Shown here piece after piece: positions 33,400 through 44,626 of a DNA stretch of 64,000 nt (positions within the stretch are counted from its first letter, which is position 1; every line of letters begins with the position of its first letter). The stretch comes from Kuschelorhynchus macadamiae. Taxonomy: Eukaryota; Arthropoda; Insecta; Coleoptera; Curculionidae. Location: NCBI GenBank assembly GCA_030620095.1, contig JAUTXW010004695.1, forward strand, positions 992,001 through 1,056,000, in the 5' to 3' direction. Below the pieces are notes generated by a model. The model was not told where the DNA came from, made no database searches, and was given only the letters and a program-made list of their open reading frames with translations. The position numbers were made by a program, and so were the translations under genes.

Positions 33400-35459
33400 T
33401 TGTACCGGGAAAACTAAAAGTTACGTGAGCATATAAATAAACCGAAATTTAATATAACTGCCAGAAAGAGACGGGGCATGCAGATTTAATTTTTTCGTAT
33501 GCTACGGATACGTAGCATATTTTGCTGGATGAAAATACCTAGTTAAAACTTTAATTTTTTATACCGGATGAATAAAAAGATATACACTTTAAACCATAAC
33601 TTAAATATGGTTAATTAAAAAACACTTAGGCATTGAACATTTTCCAATACCTAGAAATGTACTCCTCATTTTAACTTCCCTAAACAGTGCTGCCAAATTT
33701 AATAATATATTTGTATTATTACTTTTTATTTTTTATTACTTGGTAGAGGTATCAAGTAAAAAGACGCTAATTTTAGAATTATCGTATACCATCACAGTGT
33801 TTAAACAGGGAGGATGAAATGATGATGTCCAAATTTGCCCACATGGAATTCGAACAAAATCAGTGTTTGCCCATCTAAAAGTCAAAAAACAACTAATCGT
33901 TTAACAATAAACAGCCTAATCGACCGGTAGAGTGAAGTTTATGGCATTGTCAACTTAACTACAAAAAGTAAAAATGACGAGAATTTTTGCTTTAAACTGA
34001 GGCCATATCACAGGTTTAGTGGAGAGCGGTGTGCGAATGTGGGCGAAATAAGAGGGGTTAACCAGAGTGATGTCTCTTGAATTTATTCCAGATATATTGA
34101 GACTGGTTCAATTTAAAATAGATTTCGAAGGCATCGAAGTCGGAAGACCACAGCAAATCAAGATCGTTTTATTAGAATACAAAGAGGAACCCAACAACAA
34201 CATCAACAGTTATAAAGGAACAAATTCGGTCAGCACATCATATCGAGGTATCAACTCAAACAATTCGAAGACGGCTACATGAAATAGGCATGAGAAACAG
34301 AAGGCCTCTGCGAGTTCTCAAACTTACACAATTGCAGAAACGGACAAGGTTACATTGGTGTATCGAACAACGCCATTGGAACATTAATCAATGGAAAAAT
34401 CTAATGTTTTCCGATGAAACCAGAATTGGTTTAATATCCCTTGACTGACGGTTTCACGTTTGGCGAGTTCCAGGACGAGAAGCCAGGGCTGCTATTTATA
34501 GAGAAGTGCTACCATATCAAGGCGGTACAACTATGTTTTGGGATGGGATAAAGTGAAATAATAAAAGTATCTATAACCAGAACGTTGACTGGTCAAATTT
34601 ACATAGAACATATCCTGAGCCCAATTGTTCGCATGTGTCGGGGTGCTGTAGGCAAGAGCAGTGATCGAATATAAAGAAGTAAAAGGAATATCAAGTTTGA
34701 ACTAGGCTCCTCAGTCGCCGGACTTAAGTCCAGTCGGAAATGCCTGGGATATATTCAGAAGTCGTGTAAGGAAAGGAAATGTAACTGAAAGCATGCCAAG
34801 AAGAGTTGAGCAATGCGTTAGAGCTGAAGGAGGTCCGACAGACTATTAAGTTTTTGTGTTGCTGTCGCTTTGGTATAGTTTCTTTTGTATGTTTGGTAAT
34901 AAAAACTCATTTATATTAATAGTTTATTAGTGTTTTTTTTTAATCGGCAACATCTCTGGAAGAATCTGTAACTGTGTCCACAAATATAAAATAAACCATT
35001 TGGACCTTATAAAATTTCATCTACCCTCTATTAAGACTCCAAGTGTCAAACCTTGCGATGGCATACAGTAGCACTAAAATTAACTTTACTTCTTTTTTAT
35101 TTGATGTGTATACCAAGGCCTGAAAATAAAAAACAATAAAAATAAATAATCTTGCAAATAATTGAATTTGGCAACAATGTTTAGGGAGGTTAAAATTAGG
35201 ACTACATCTCTAGCTACTCAAAAATGTCCAATGGCTAAGTGTATTTTCAATTAACAATATTTCTAAGTTATGGTTTAAAGTGTATAACTTTTTATTCACC
35301 CTGTATTAAAAATTAAAGTTGGTGATGTGTTACAGTAAACCTTTACGTATTCGTAGCATATGAAAAAATAAAATCTGTATGCCACGTCTCTTTTTGGCAG
35401 TCATATTAAATTTTTGGTTTATTTACATGCTCACTTAACTTTTAGTTCTCCTGGTACAA
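33400..35459 (+). mobile_element. Tc1-like relic with about 370-bp inverted arms
   Basis: Tips TTGTACC(G/A)GG(A/G)(A/G)AACTAAAAGTTA flanked by TA (33,398-33,399 and 35,460-35,461). Arms 33,400-33,770 and about 35,085-35,459 are inverted copies containing TACACTTTAAACCATAACTT. The arm is much longer than a classical Tc1 TIR. Confidence 0.7.
34020..34860 (+). pseudogene. Tc1-like (DD34E) transposase relic
   Basis: Frames in order: TIRRRLHEIGMRNRRPLRVL, KLTQLQKRTRLHWCIEQRHW, NQWKNLMFSDETRIGLIS (first D), FHVWRVPGREARAA, REVLPYQGGTTMFWDGIK, then a deletion, PQSPDLSPVGNAWDIFRSRV (E replaced by G at the NPIE position), and the typical tail SMPRRVEQCVRAEGGPTDY. The second D region is lost in the deletion. 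Many frameshifts. Tc1-like cut-and-paste transposase, dead. Confidence 0.8.
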
Positions 35460-35460
35460 T

Positions 35461-35545
35461 ACAACAAAATTTTCAACTCTGCTTAGGGCTTCAGAAAGTA
35501 CAAGGACATTATAATTGTTGACTAGTGTAGATTGAATTTTTATAT
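35461..35545 (+). repeat. repeat flank shared with 44,822-44,960
   Basis: CAACAAAATTTTCA(A)CTCTGC, TAGGG(C/G)TTCAGA(A/G)AGTA and AAGGAC occur in the same order immediately after the right-hand TA of two different elements (ends 35,459 and 44,820). Confidence 0.55.
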
Positions 35546-35841
35546 CAACCTTTATTTTTATCAAATATTTGAAAAAATATAACCGAACAAAATATTTTTC
35601 CACTCAAGGCTAGATTTATTTATCCCAAAACTTATCTGTTTTGTCGTGTTTGTAAGCACGTAGTTTAGTATGGAACTAAATGTTGGAATACATATTAAAT
35701 CGCCTATAATCAAGATAAAACAAAAAACAAATAAAAAACACCACCAACAAATATTTGGATATACACTTATGTCAATATTGGTATCGATTTAGTTAGAGTT
35801 ACATTGAACAATATCCAAAGTGATGAAGTAATTAATTTTAC
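35546..35841. other. no recognised feature
   Basis: AT-rich flank of the retrotransposon insertion. Confidence 0.3.
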
Positions 35842-35855
35842 GTTTTTCAGCTAGA
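35842..35855. repeat. target site duplication, 3' copy
   Basis: GTTTTTCAGCTAGA, identical to 41,306-41,319. It brackets the non-LTR retrotransposon. Confidence 0.8.
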
Positions 35856-35930
35856 GAGAGAGAGAATTTAGTATAAAGGCGCATCGACGTCTATAGGTCA
35901 TTTGGCGCCTGTCGTAGTGTTGTTTACTTA

Positions 35931-38900
35931 TTATATCTTATGGTCTCTTTTAAGAACTCTTATCACGTTCATTAAGTTTGCAGGAGTAGGATCAAAGATA
36001 TTTTTAAGACTGTTGAGGTTTAAGTTGCAGGCAGTTCTAAATGGATTTAACAAGATGCATTCGAGAAACAGGTGTTTGACAGTTAGACGGACATTACAAT
36101 GATTACAAGTGGGAGGGGTTTCGGATTTCAAAAGGTATTCATGAGTGAGCTTTGTATGTCCAATCATGGATCTAGTAAGAACCGTGGAGTCGCGTCTGCT
36201 AAGATGACCGATGTCAAAATTAGTAAAGAATTGAGGTTTAATCTCATGTAGCTTATTATGGGGCTCCATCATGTCCCAATCGAGTTGTACAAAATTATTT
36301 ATAATTTTCTTAAGTGCAGGATGAATGTCCCTGCTAATGAAAACTTGGGATAGATTGGTGCCGTTATTGAGAGCATCCTTAGCCAACGCATCCACCACTT
36401 CGTTCCCTTTAATTCCAACATGACTTGGAATCCAAAGGAAAGACAATGCAATCTCCTTACGGTCAAGTTCCACCAATAAGTTATGGATATCTTGGCATAT
36501 AGGGTGAGAGGAAAAGGGGTTTTGAATGCTCGGTAGAGCGCTCATCGAGTCGGATGCAACTGTCCAGTTCCTATGGAATGATTTCTTTATGAAGGTCAAT
36601 GCCTGCATTATAGCAAAAAGTTCAGCGGTGAATATGCTACAATGGTTATTAAGAAGAAAGCTACTTGAGCCTTCAGCGCAATAAAAAGCAGAGCCAGAGT
36701 GCAAAAGCGTTTTGGAACCATCAGTATATATAAAGTTTGAGTTAATGAATTTTGTGTTTTGAAGTTCCTGGAACCGATTAATAATGAGACTATGGTTGTA
36801 ATTTTTATCAAAACGAGTAAGTTCAAAGTTAAAGTGATTTTGGGGAAGGGTCCAGGGAGGGAATTTGTTAGGATGGGGGGGAAATATTGAAGGGAGGGAG
36901 AAGTTGTATTCAATTGAAAATTTTAAGAAACGAATATTGCTGCTATGAGTGAGATTACTATTCGTATAAACAGTCAAAGGGATTCTGGGATTGAAGAAGG
37001 GGTCATGGATTGGTAAGTCAGGCTTAAACCAGAGATTAGTAGCATATTTTAATAGAAGTAAAGTACGTCTGTGTTGTAGAGAGATGGTTTCATTTATGCA
37101 TTGGAGACTGGGGATTGGACTGGTGTGAAAGCCGCCACAGGACATGCGAAGACATTTATTTTGTATGGAATCCAGAGTTCTAATATAGGAATCACTCGCT
37201 GAATAGTAAACTATGCAGCCATATTTTATTTTTGATCGGATAACTGATTTGTAGATTTTAAGTAGGGTGTGGTTATCTGAACCCCAATGAGAGTTTGAAA
37301 GCATTTTGAGCAAACGAATGTCTTTGGAACACCTGGAGCGGAGATATTTGAAATGATCCCTCCAATTTAGTTTGTTGTCGAAGATTAGTCCTAGGAATTT
37401 AATGTTTCCGGTTACGGGTATTTCAGAGTTTTGGAAAGACAAGATATTCATTTTTGGACAATTTCTCTTACGACAAAAGTGTACGACAGAAGATTTGGAG
37501 GGGGAGAAGGTAAAACCGTGTAGGAGAGAGAACTGATTCAGGTGATTAAGACCTGTTTGCACGAGTCTTTCTGAAGTTACTACTACTACTACTACTACTG
37601 CAGTAGTATAGTACTATATCATCTACGTATAATTTATAAGATAATTGGGGAGGTATAAAATGGCGAATATTATCAAGAGCAATTATAAATAAGGTGGGAC
37701 TGAGCACAGAGCCCTGGGGGATGCCATTTTCTAATGGGTACTCATCTGAGAACGTTCCATTTATGCGAATTCTAAAGGTTCGGTTTCGCAAAAAATTACT
37801 AATAAATATGGGGAGATGACCTCGGAGGCCCCACTTAAACAAAGTCTTAAGAATATCATATCGCCAAGTGATATCGAAGGCTTTGGAGAGATCAAGAAAA
37901 GCTGCAATCAGATGGTGTTTTTTGGCAAAGGTCTCCTGAATATCCATTTCCAGGCCAACCAGGTGGTCTAGGATAGACCTCCTTTTACGGAAGCCAAACT
38001 GATGTTTGTCCAATAAAGAATTCTTTTCCAGGTACCAGCAGAGTCTGAAGTTAATCATTCTCTCAAGAATCTTACCCAAGTGATTAGTAAGAGATATGGG
38101 TCGGTAGCTGTCTGCAGTTGTTCTGGGTTTATTATCCTTATGGATCGGAATCAATATAGACCTACTCCAAGAGTGCGGAAATATTCCAATAGTCCATATG
38201 AGATTGTATATTTCTAAGAGGAAATTAATAGCAGATATAGGGAGGTTAACAATCATTGGTATAAGTACTTCATCCGGACCAGGAGCGCTGTTTCTGCTGG
38301 AAGAAATGGCATGAGAAAGTTCTTTAGAGTTAAAGGGAAGGTTGTATGAGAATTCCGTATTGCTTGCAAAGTTAATGATGTTCGATTCCTCTGCTAATTT
38401 CCGATTCAAAAAGGAGTTGCTGAAGTTATCATTACTGGATTGATTACTGTAGTATTGGGCAAAGCAATTACCTATGTCAACTGTTCGAGAGATCCACTGG
38501 TTGTTATGTACAAGCCCATGGATGACCCTTGTTGGCTTACCCTTTAATCTCTTGACCTTATTCCAGATTTCCTGGCTGGAAGCCTCATAGTTTAAGCTTC
38601 CAATGTAGTTCCTCCATGAGTTGCGTTTGGCTTCATTAACAATTCTCTTAGCATGAGCGCGTTTTCTTTTGAAATCCACAAAGTTCTCCATGCTGGGATT
38701 ATGTTTGAAACGGTTAAGTGCAGATTTCCTCTTTCGAATAGCTACCTTACAGGCAGGAGTCCACCATGGAACAGGAGGTTTAGAAGGTAGGATATATGAT
38801 TTAGGTATAGCTAATGAGGCAGCATTATGAATTGATTTCACAAAGAGATCAATTGTGAAATTGATATCAGATCTATTGAAGGGAGGAATTAACAGTGATT

Positions 38901-39567
38901 CCCGGTACAGTGGCCAGTCAGCCTTAGAGAGATTATAAACAGGGTTTACTTCAGAGATAATTGGCCACGACAATGGTCTTAGTATTACTGGGTAGTGATC
39001 GCTTCCATATGTATCTTCCAAAACTTCCCATTGGAAGTTTGAGGCTAAGTCACACCCACAGGTGTGGGAATCGGAGTTCAGGAGGGAAAGGTGGAATTGT
39101 GCCAAGCAGTTTTCAATTATATCACCCCTGCGGTCAGTGTGTGTGGACCCCCAGGAGGTGCTATGTGCGTTAAGGTCGCCGGCTACTATAAATGGGGGGG
39201 TTAGTTACTGAAACACACTCTCTAGATGATTGTAGGTTAGGTCGAGAGACGGGGGAATATATATGTTACATATTGTAATATGCGAGGGCAAGTGAGTACG
39301 AATGACGCATATTTCCAAGTCCGAGTCTATTTGCAGATTTTCATAGTGTATGGATTCATGGAGAAGGATCGCCACACCACCAGAGGATCTCTCTGCATTA
39401 GTTCTATCCTTCCTTTCTACATTAAAGTTTTTAAGCGAGGTATTCTTCGACGGGTTGAAATTTGTTTCTTGAAGCAATATAACGGAAGGAGTGTGCCATG
39501 AGATCAGGAGGGACAAGTCATGAATACGGGCATAATAACCGTTCATATTCCATTGTAGAATGGACAT
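35931..39567 (-). pseudogene. ORF2: AP-endonuclease, reverse transcriptase, RNase H
   Basis: About 1,210 codons from ATG at 39,567 (MSILQWNMNGYYARIHDLSL). AP endonuclease: ILQWNMNG, LLQETNF, AGDLNAH, YGSDHYPV. RT: YRPISLTNHLGKILERMINF, FLDLSKAFDITWRYDILK, NGIPQGSVLSPTLF, and YVDD (about residue 650) where non-LTR elements nearly always have FADD or YADD. RNase H: FIYTDGSK (about 949), AELFAIMQAL, ASDSMSAL, WIPSHVGIKGNEVVDALAKD. C-terminal Cys-His motif CNHC...HLFLEC. It nicks target DNA and reverse-transcribes RNA there. Two lesions: TAA at about 39,208 with frame retained after it, and a frameshift at an AGT-repeat near 37,580 just after YVDD. Separated from ORF1 by 6 nt. Confidence 0.9.
37578..37610. 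repeat. (ACT)n microsatellite inside ORF2
   Basis: Seven ACT units then GCAGTAGTATAG. On the coding strand it is AGT repeats (poly-Ser) just downstream of the RT active site, and coincides with the ORF2 frameshift. Confidence 0.85.
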
Positions 39568-39573
39568 AACGGG

Positions 39574-40975
39574 TTATTTGTGTTTAGGTTTTGACTTGTT
39601 TGTTGTAGATAGCGAGAGTTCTGAGTCCAGAGACTCATCAACCATCATCTCTAGCAAAGACTCATTTGAGGATTTCGGGTTGTTGGATCTGGAGGAAACT
39701 GGTCTAGAGGAAGAGCCAGATGGCTTAGTTTTGGAAGATTTCTCTGGGGGTTTTTTGGGGATTGAAATTGGGGTTTTAGATGAGAGGTGGGATTTGGAGT
39801 GGGATCTGGATGAGGAGGAGTTTGAGGAAGAAAGGGTGCTGGAAGGGGGAGGGGCAGGTTTAGTTTGGGGTTGAGATTTAGGAGTGGGAGGTGTGTTAGG
39901 AGGAGGGAGTGAGGGAGAAATTGAGGGAAAGATTTTGTAATCTGGTGGGTTTGTGTAAGGAGGGTTGAATATCGCACTGGGTGGCGATAGAGCAGAGTTT
40001 TTTTGGGGTTGCAGCTACTGAGCTGTAGGGTGATATAAAGGTAGGGTTTTGCAAATTGTACTTTCTTTCGAAGTAGGAGACTTTCTCAATAGTTCTTATT
40101 TTCTGAATTTCAAACTCTTTCTTGAATATCGAACAGCCTTTGTATCTGGGAGAATGATTTTCTCTACAATTAACGCAAAAGGAGGGGAGAGAACAGGAAG
40201 TTTCAGGGTGAGCTGAATGACCGCAAGAGAGGCATGTTGATGGGTTTTGGCACGTTTTAGATGTGTGTCCAAATTTATTACAATTGTAGCACCGCATGGG
40301 ATTGGGGATATGTGGTCTTACTCTGATTGAAAGATATCCAGCTTTAATGGTGGGTGGAAGAGTGTGGGTATTAAAGGACAGGACAAAAGTGTTGGAATTT
40401 GTGGCTGGGTGTCTTGGAGGAAGTCTGAATATAGCTATAACTCCTTGCTCACCGAGATTTAGCAAGATTTCTTCATCTGTACAATTAGCAAGATCTGAAC
40501 TCGTAATAACTCCCTTGATGAGATTTAACGACGAATGTGGCTGGGTTGTAACAGCGTAAGTGTGAAGGGTACTGAATTTCGGAGCCATATTTGATTGAGC
40601 TTCATTACACACTTCAATCATGAGCGATCCATCATTCAACTTAGAGGTATTCTTGAGTGTGCCAAAAAATTCTTGGAGAGACTTGAAAATGATGAAAGGG
40701 GAAGTTTCTTTGAAGGATCCTTTATTTCTTTTGATAACAAAAAATCTATTATATGTATTATTTATAGGTGACTCTACTCTCGGTCTCTTGGACCCGTGAT
40801 TCTTGTTTATTCCAGTAACAGGAACCTCCATCTCGGCCTGGTTTCCTACCGAGGATGCTGCGCAGGCACTTGCTAATGGTCGAGAGGAGCCTACGCGACC
40901 ACCCGCTGCATCGACCGGAACTGGGGATCCGACCCCCTGCTCCGTAAGGTTATTCCCTATGGTTGTACGATCCAT
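39574..40975 (-). pseudogene. ORF1: gag-like nucleic-acid binding protein
   Basis: ATG at 40,975 (MDRTTIGNNLTEQ). N-terminal Gly/Ala/Ser-rich part, an RRM-like gag region (FFVIKRNKG, HTYAVTTQPHSS, GVIAIFRLPPRHP), then three Cys-His knuckles: CYNCNKFGHTSKTC, CLSCGHSAHPETSC, CVNCRENHSPRYKGC. A frameshift in a run of seven A at about 40,005 leads into a Pro/Ser-rich tail with basic and acidic stretches, ending KSKPKHK and TAA six bases before the ORF2 ATG in the same frame. The protein packages element RNA. The tail frame was chosen because it runs exactly to the ORF2 start. Confidence 0.8.
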
Positions 40976-41305
40976 GGTAATAAAGAGGACATATATTGGA
41001 CGACACTGGACAAGCACAACATGACTGAGGCCCCGGGTTTGTCACACCCGTAGCTGGAAGGATGACTCCCACCAGCACCCCCTGGGGATGAGAGAGAATA
41101 GATAAAGTGGAAGGGGAAAGAAGTAGAGTAAAGAAGAAGAGAATTGGTCTAGAAGAACCAGAATAAATAGAAAAGTACAGGAGTTGAAGGAAGAACAGAG
41201 AAGGAAGGGAAACCCACTCGAAAAGAAAGAAGTAGAGTGAGAGTCCAGCTAAGGGTACCTCGTGGGCGCCAACCACGTACTCACAAGTAGTGAGCCCCCG
41301 AGGGG

Positions 41306-41319
41306 GTTTTTCAGCTAGA
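41306..41319. repeat. target site duplication, 5' copy
   Basis: GTTTTTCAGCTAGA, matching 35,842-35,855. Confidence 0.8.
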
Positions 41320-42011
41320 ATATTATTTAGTTGATAATTGAATAATTTGAGCTCTTTCACAAAAATTTAATAATTTAATTTAGAAATTGTTTCCGGGGGG
41401 TTTTATCTGAATCCACGTAAAATAATAAATAATTCACTGGTGATATTTCTTTGAACTTTATAATTGACAAAATGTACAAGGCGGTCCGTTTGTTTTGGGA
41501 CAATACCTTGTCTTAGAAAGTAAAGAAATGGAGCGAAAAGTTGAATACAAAAGTTAATTAAGGTAAATCGAGGGTTTAATTTATTTTGTTTTCATATATA
41601 TACAAGGTACAAAGTTTTTTATTGGCAGATACCAACTTCCTTATTTTAAGCGAGACACCCTATATATTTATACCGTTTCAAATAGCGCTTTTCACGATTG
41701 CTTTCAACCAATTTTATTGTAATTTGATAGTTCGTGATGCAGTGTTTCGCATTTATTGATATTTATTACCATTTTTTGGTACATTTTTAGACCGATATAT
41801 TCTGTCTGAGCCATAAGAAGACAAGTTTAGTGTTTTTTTACTGCCTAGTACCCAACTCTCGTAATAAAAAAGAATACACAGTATTGTCAAATTTCGCGTA
41901 TAGTTATCTTTCTCAACGTTCCAATTTTTATAACACCAAATGGGATTTCCAAACATTGACGACGACTAGTGCAGTAATCATTTATTTTGGTTTAAAATAC
42001 AGCATTACAAA
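41320..42011. other. no gene; weak MITE-like segment
   Basis: CAAGGCGGTCCGTTTG after TA at 41,474 and AGCGAGACACCCTA before TATA at 41,662 look like decayed MLE-type ends of a ~187-bp unit. Nothing else recognised. Confidence 0.3.
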
Positions 42012-42323
42012 CTATTTATTGTAAATATTAATTACACAACTGTTGCAGTTATTCAAATTAATACCAGATGTACTTGATGAAATCGACTTAACTTGCGATG
42101 AACTTACATAAAATATGTTCAGTTTTTTGATAATAGTTACTTCATTTTTCTTATATCCTAGTATACTCAAAGCAGTCTTCTTTATGTTTTCTTTCGAAGC
42201 CTCAATATATTCTTCTGAGAGCCTTGAGAGCACCAAATATAATTTCCAGTGGCTATCAAACATCTGCATTTGTATGTCTACTAAGACAAGGGCTGGTTTA
42301 GAATGGTTAAAAATAAAATTCAA
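42012..42323 (-). pseudogene. unassigned ORF with a recombinase-like C-terminal tail
   Basis: 103-codon frame; its start codon is uncertain. The last residues, GINLNNCNSCVINIYNK, resemble the tail of the tyrosine recombinase at 8,369 (MNNCNNCTINNHFN): NNCN(N/S)C(T/V)IN in both, at the very C-terminus. The upstream part (VLSRLSEEYIEASKENIKKT) matches nothing I know, and no catalytic motif is present. It may be a relic of a second recombinase or a host exon with a similar tail. Confidence 0.3.
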
Positions 42324-42379
42324 AATATGTGTAAAACGTCAAAGTAAAAATGTGATTACCTAATTATTAACATAAACGG

Positions 42380-43093
42380 GTGCAGGAAGATGAAAGTAAG
42401 AGATGTAATATGCGACTTATACAAATCGAACGTTCAATTTGAATTCAAAATTAAGGAAAGTTATTTTTTTGGAAGAAACGTGGATTTTTTACAAGGAATC
42501 CTGGCAAGATAATTCAGCTAAATCAGTTAAAAGAAAAAATTGTGGTTCGGGAAAAATATTTATTATTTTGCATGCTGGTTCATCTAGTGGATATGTTTCT
42601 GGGGCCAATTTAACATTTTCGTCCACATCGAAAAGTGCTGATTATCACGACAGCATGAATAATGAATCTTTTGAAAGGTGACTAAAGGAAATGTTTATTA
42701 AAATTTTAGACAGACCCTCATTAATCGTTTGTAATCGTAGAAAAAAGTGAGATTTTCAGTGGTTATTAACAAAAAATCAAGATCCCGCTTCAAATTTATT
42801 AAAAGCAGAACTGCTTTCAACAGAAAAATCTTTAAAAACACCACAGATTTACGAAGTTGATGAAATTTTGAGGGAACATGGACATGAGGTTTTGCGCTTG
42901 CCTCCTTACCGCTGCCAATTTAATGCCATCGAGCTAATATGGGCCGGAGCAATATCTTATTAAGAAAAATATGTTGGCGTTGGACTTACATCAGAAGAAG
43001 TTCTAATGGTATAGCAAGACTCTTTAGATCATATATCAGAGGACAATTGTAAAAAGGTGGTAGAACATACCGAAAAAATAATTATGGAGTGGT
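42380..43093 (+). pseudogene. DD82E-like transposase relic (third subfamily)
   Basis: Frames: KVIFLEETWIFYKESWQDNS (first site reads LEET; D replaced by E), IFIILHAGSSSGYVSGANLT, SADYHDSMNNESFER, a damaged second site (IVCNRRKK where relatives have DNASYH), LRLPPYRCQFNAIELIWAGA (E kept), then ISEDNCKKVVEHTEKIIMEW. It ends abruptly at about 43,093, where an MLE begins. The missing acidic tail is present in the scrap at 33,185-33,365. At least four stops. Confidence 0.7.
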
Positions 43094-43106
43094 TATTAAG
43101 CGCATA

Positions 43107-44154
43107 TTAATAGCTCGAAAACGAAAAATGATATCGAAATGCGCTTTTCACCAAATGGTTTAGATTTGCCCCGAGTTTTTTCTTGTCAAAGTTGCTAAAT
43201 TTTGAAATTAATTCTATAACATTTCTTATGTTAATTTTAAGTTCTTCCAAATTTCGTGGTAGAGGATTGTAGCACACTTCCTTCACATAACCCCACAGAA
43301 AAAAGTCTGGGACATTAGATCTGGGGAATATGGAGCTCACGGCATAGGACCTCCCCTGTCTATCAACCTATTTGGAAAAACTCGATCCAATGAATTTCTC
43401 GCAATGTTTGAATAATGCGCTGGGGCGCCATCTTGTTGGAAATATGTCATTAATTTTCCCTTCTTCTTCAAGTTGCGATAAAAGAAAAATTCTAACATAT
43501 CGGTGTAGTTAGCACTAAAGACGGTAGTTTCCATAAAGAAAAAAGGACCGTACACGTTGGTGGACGACACCGCACACCAAACATTTACTTTTGGCGAATC
43601 CCTTTCAAATTCGACAAATTCTCGCGGATTTTTCTCCCCCCATATGCGGCATTATGTTTATTAACCTTTCGGTTTAAATGAAATGTTGCTTCGTCTGAAA
43701 TTATTATTTGCGCATTAGGAAATTGTCTCGTTAAATCTAGAATTGGTTCACATGTGTAGTATTTTTGTTCGTAAGTGTGGGGTAAAGTGCGGGACACGAA
43801 AGGAAACCGGGCGTTCCTTCCACTGGTTTAAAGAGATTTCTTGGCCGAACTTCCTAAACCAATTGACTCCGCCCGGTTTTCTTTCGTGTCCCGCACTATA
43901 TAATTCGTGCTTCGTGGAAATGTTTGAGTTTTGTATGCCTTAAATTTAACTATCTTTAAAAGTCGCTCTACCTTACTTTTCGACATCATCAATGTGCTGG
44001 CCATTTTACGAATAGATATTTTATAATTATTATTACTTAAAATGTTCCTTATAGCTAAGAGTTCGTTCAGCAGCACGTCTGCTCGATTATCACGTCGCTT
44101 GATTCTCTCCAAAGAGCTTGTATCTCTAAACCGTTGCACCGATAACAAAATCAA
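43107..44154 (-). pseudogene. MLE transposase interrupted by a MITE
   Basis: Minus-strand blocks: LSVQRFRDTSSLERIKRRDN, KISIRKMASTLMMSKSKVER (HTH), VKFKAYKTQTFPRSTNY, MITE insertion (43,785-43,898), YTCEPILDLTRQFPNAQIII, SDEATFHLNRKVNKHNAAYG (first D), YFQQDGAPAHYSNIARNSLD (second D), SNVPDFFLWGYVKEVCYNPL (PDLTPLDFF region decayed), LGANLNHLVKSAFRYHFSFS. Frame changes near 43,575 and 43,340. Parts of the same gene recur inverted at 44,250-44,530 and 44,670-44,790. Confidence 0.75.
43785..43898. mobile_element. 114-bp MITE of the DD82E element
   Basis: Inverted ends AAGTGCGGGACACGAAAGGA and TCTTTCGTGTCCCGCACT flanked by TA. The right half reproduces the left terminus of the 47,217 element (GGCGGAGTCAATTGG, TTTAGGAAGTTCGGCCAAGA, AATCTCTTTAAACCAGTGG). 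An internal-deletion derivative of that family. The paralogous stretch at about 44,372-44,390 lacks the insertion. Confidence 0.85.
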
Positions 44155-44249
44155 TATTCTGGATGGGGATTTTTTTGGTGTACTGTACGAAATCTGCGTC
44201 TGAATATTGTTATTGATTTCGTTTCTGCATATTTGATTACTAAAAATGC

Positions 44250-44530
44250 TTTTTTAATTTTATTTGGCGTTAGAAATTAAAAATCTGAGAGCTGCATTTG
44301 ACAACAAACTTATATTTAATGGTCGACTTTTAAAGATTATTAAATCTAAGGCATACAAATTTCAAGCATTTCAACGAATTATCCCCACGCTTACGAACAA
44401 AGACACTAACATATGAAACAATTCTAGATTTAACGAAACAATTTCCTAATGCGTAATCAATAATGTCAGACGAAGCAACAATTCATGTAGACAGAAAGTT
44501 TAGTTATTATGCAAGAGTATACAAAGTTAA
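44250..44530 (+). pseudogene. inverted partial copy of the same MLE transposase (unoccupied site)
   Basis: Reads RLLKIIKSKAYKFQAFQRI, IPTLTNKDT, NNSRFNETIS in shifted frames; consensus order equals the minus-strand gene across the MITE site. ACGAATTATCCCCAC here is continuous, so it is the empty counterpart of the MITE insertion. Confidence 0.65.
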
Positions 44531-44626
44531 TTTTAAAATCTAAGAACTTAAAATAAATATCCCCAAACTATATATTTTTGAAAAGAAGAAGTGTGAGGCT
44601 ATCCAAGACCATAAAAATATATAGAG

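Larger units (their letters stand above)
35856..41305 (-). mobile_element. full-length non-LTR retrotransposon, RNase H-bearing (I-group-like)
   Basis: Bounded by a 13-14 bp direct repeat (GTTTTTCAGCTAGA). 5' end on the minus strand begins CCCCCTCGGGGGCTCAC, a GC-rich hairpin-like start, about 330 bp before ORF1. ORF1 is gag-like with CCHC knuckles; ORF2 has endonuclease, RT and RNase H. The 3' end is a short CT-rich tract (CTCTCTCTCT) without poly(A). RNase H after RT points to the I/Nimb side of non-LTR elements; a clade needs a tree. Confidence 0.85.

Noticed and set aside
39560..39874. Acidic Glu-rich ORF on the plus strand
   Set aside because: Antisense shadow of the Ser/Pro-rich tail of retrotransposon ORF1.
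39651..39977. Minus-strand Pro/Leu-rich ORF as ORF1 C-terminus
   Set aside because: The alternative frame runs without a stop to six bases before the ORF2 ATG and ends in a basic KSKPKHK tail, so it is the better continuation.
39995..40015. Programmed ribosomal frameshift at the run of A in ORF1
   Set aside because: The shift needed to reach the chosen tail frame is +1, not the -1 expected for an A-run slippery site; an indel in a homopolymer is simpler.
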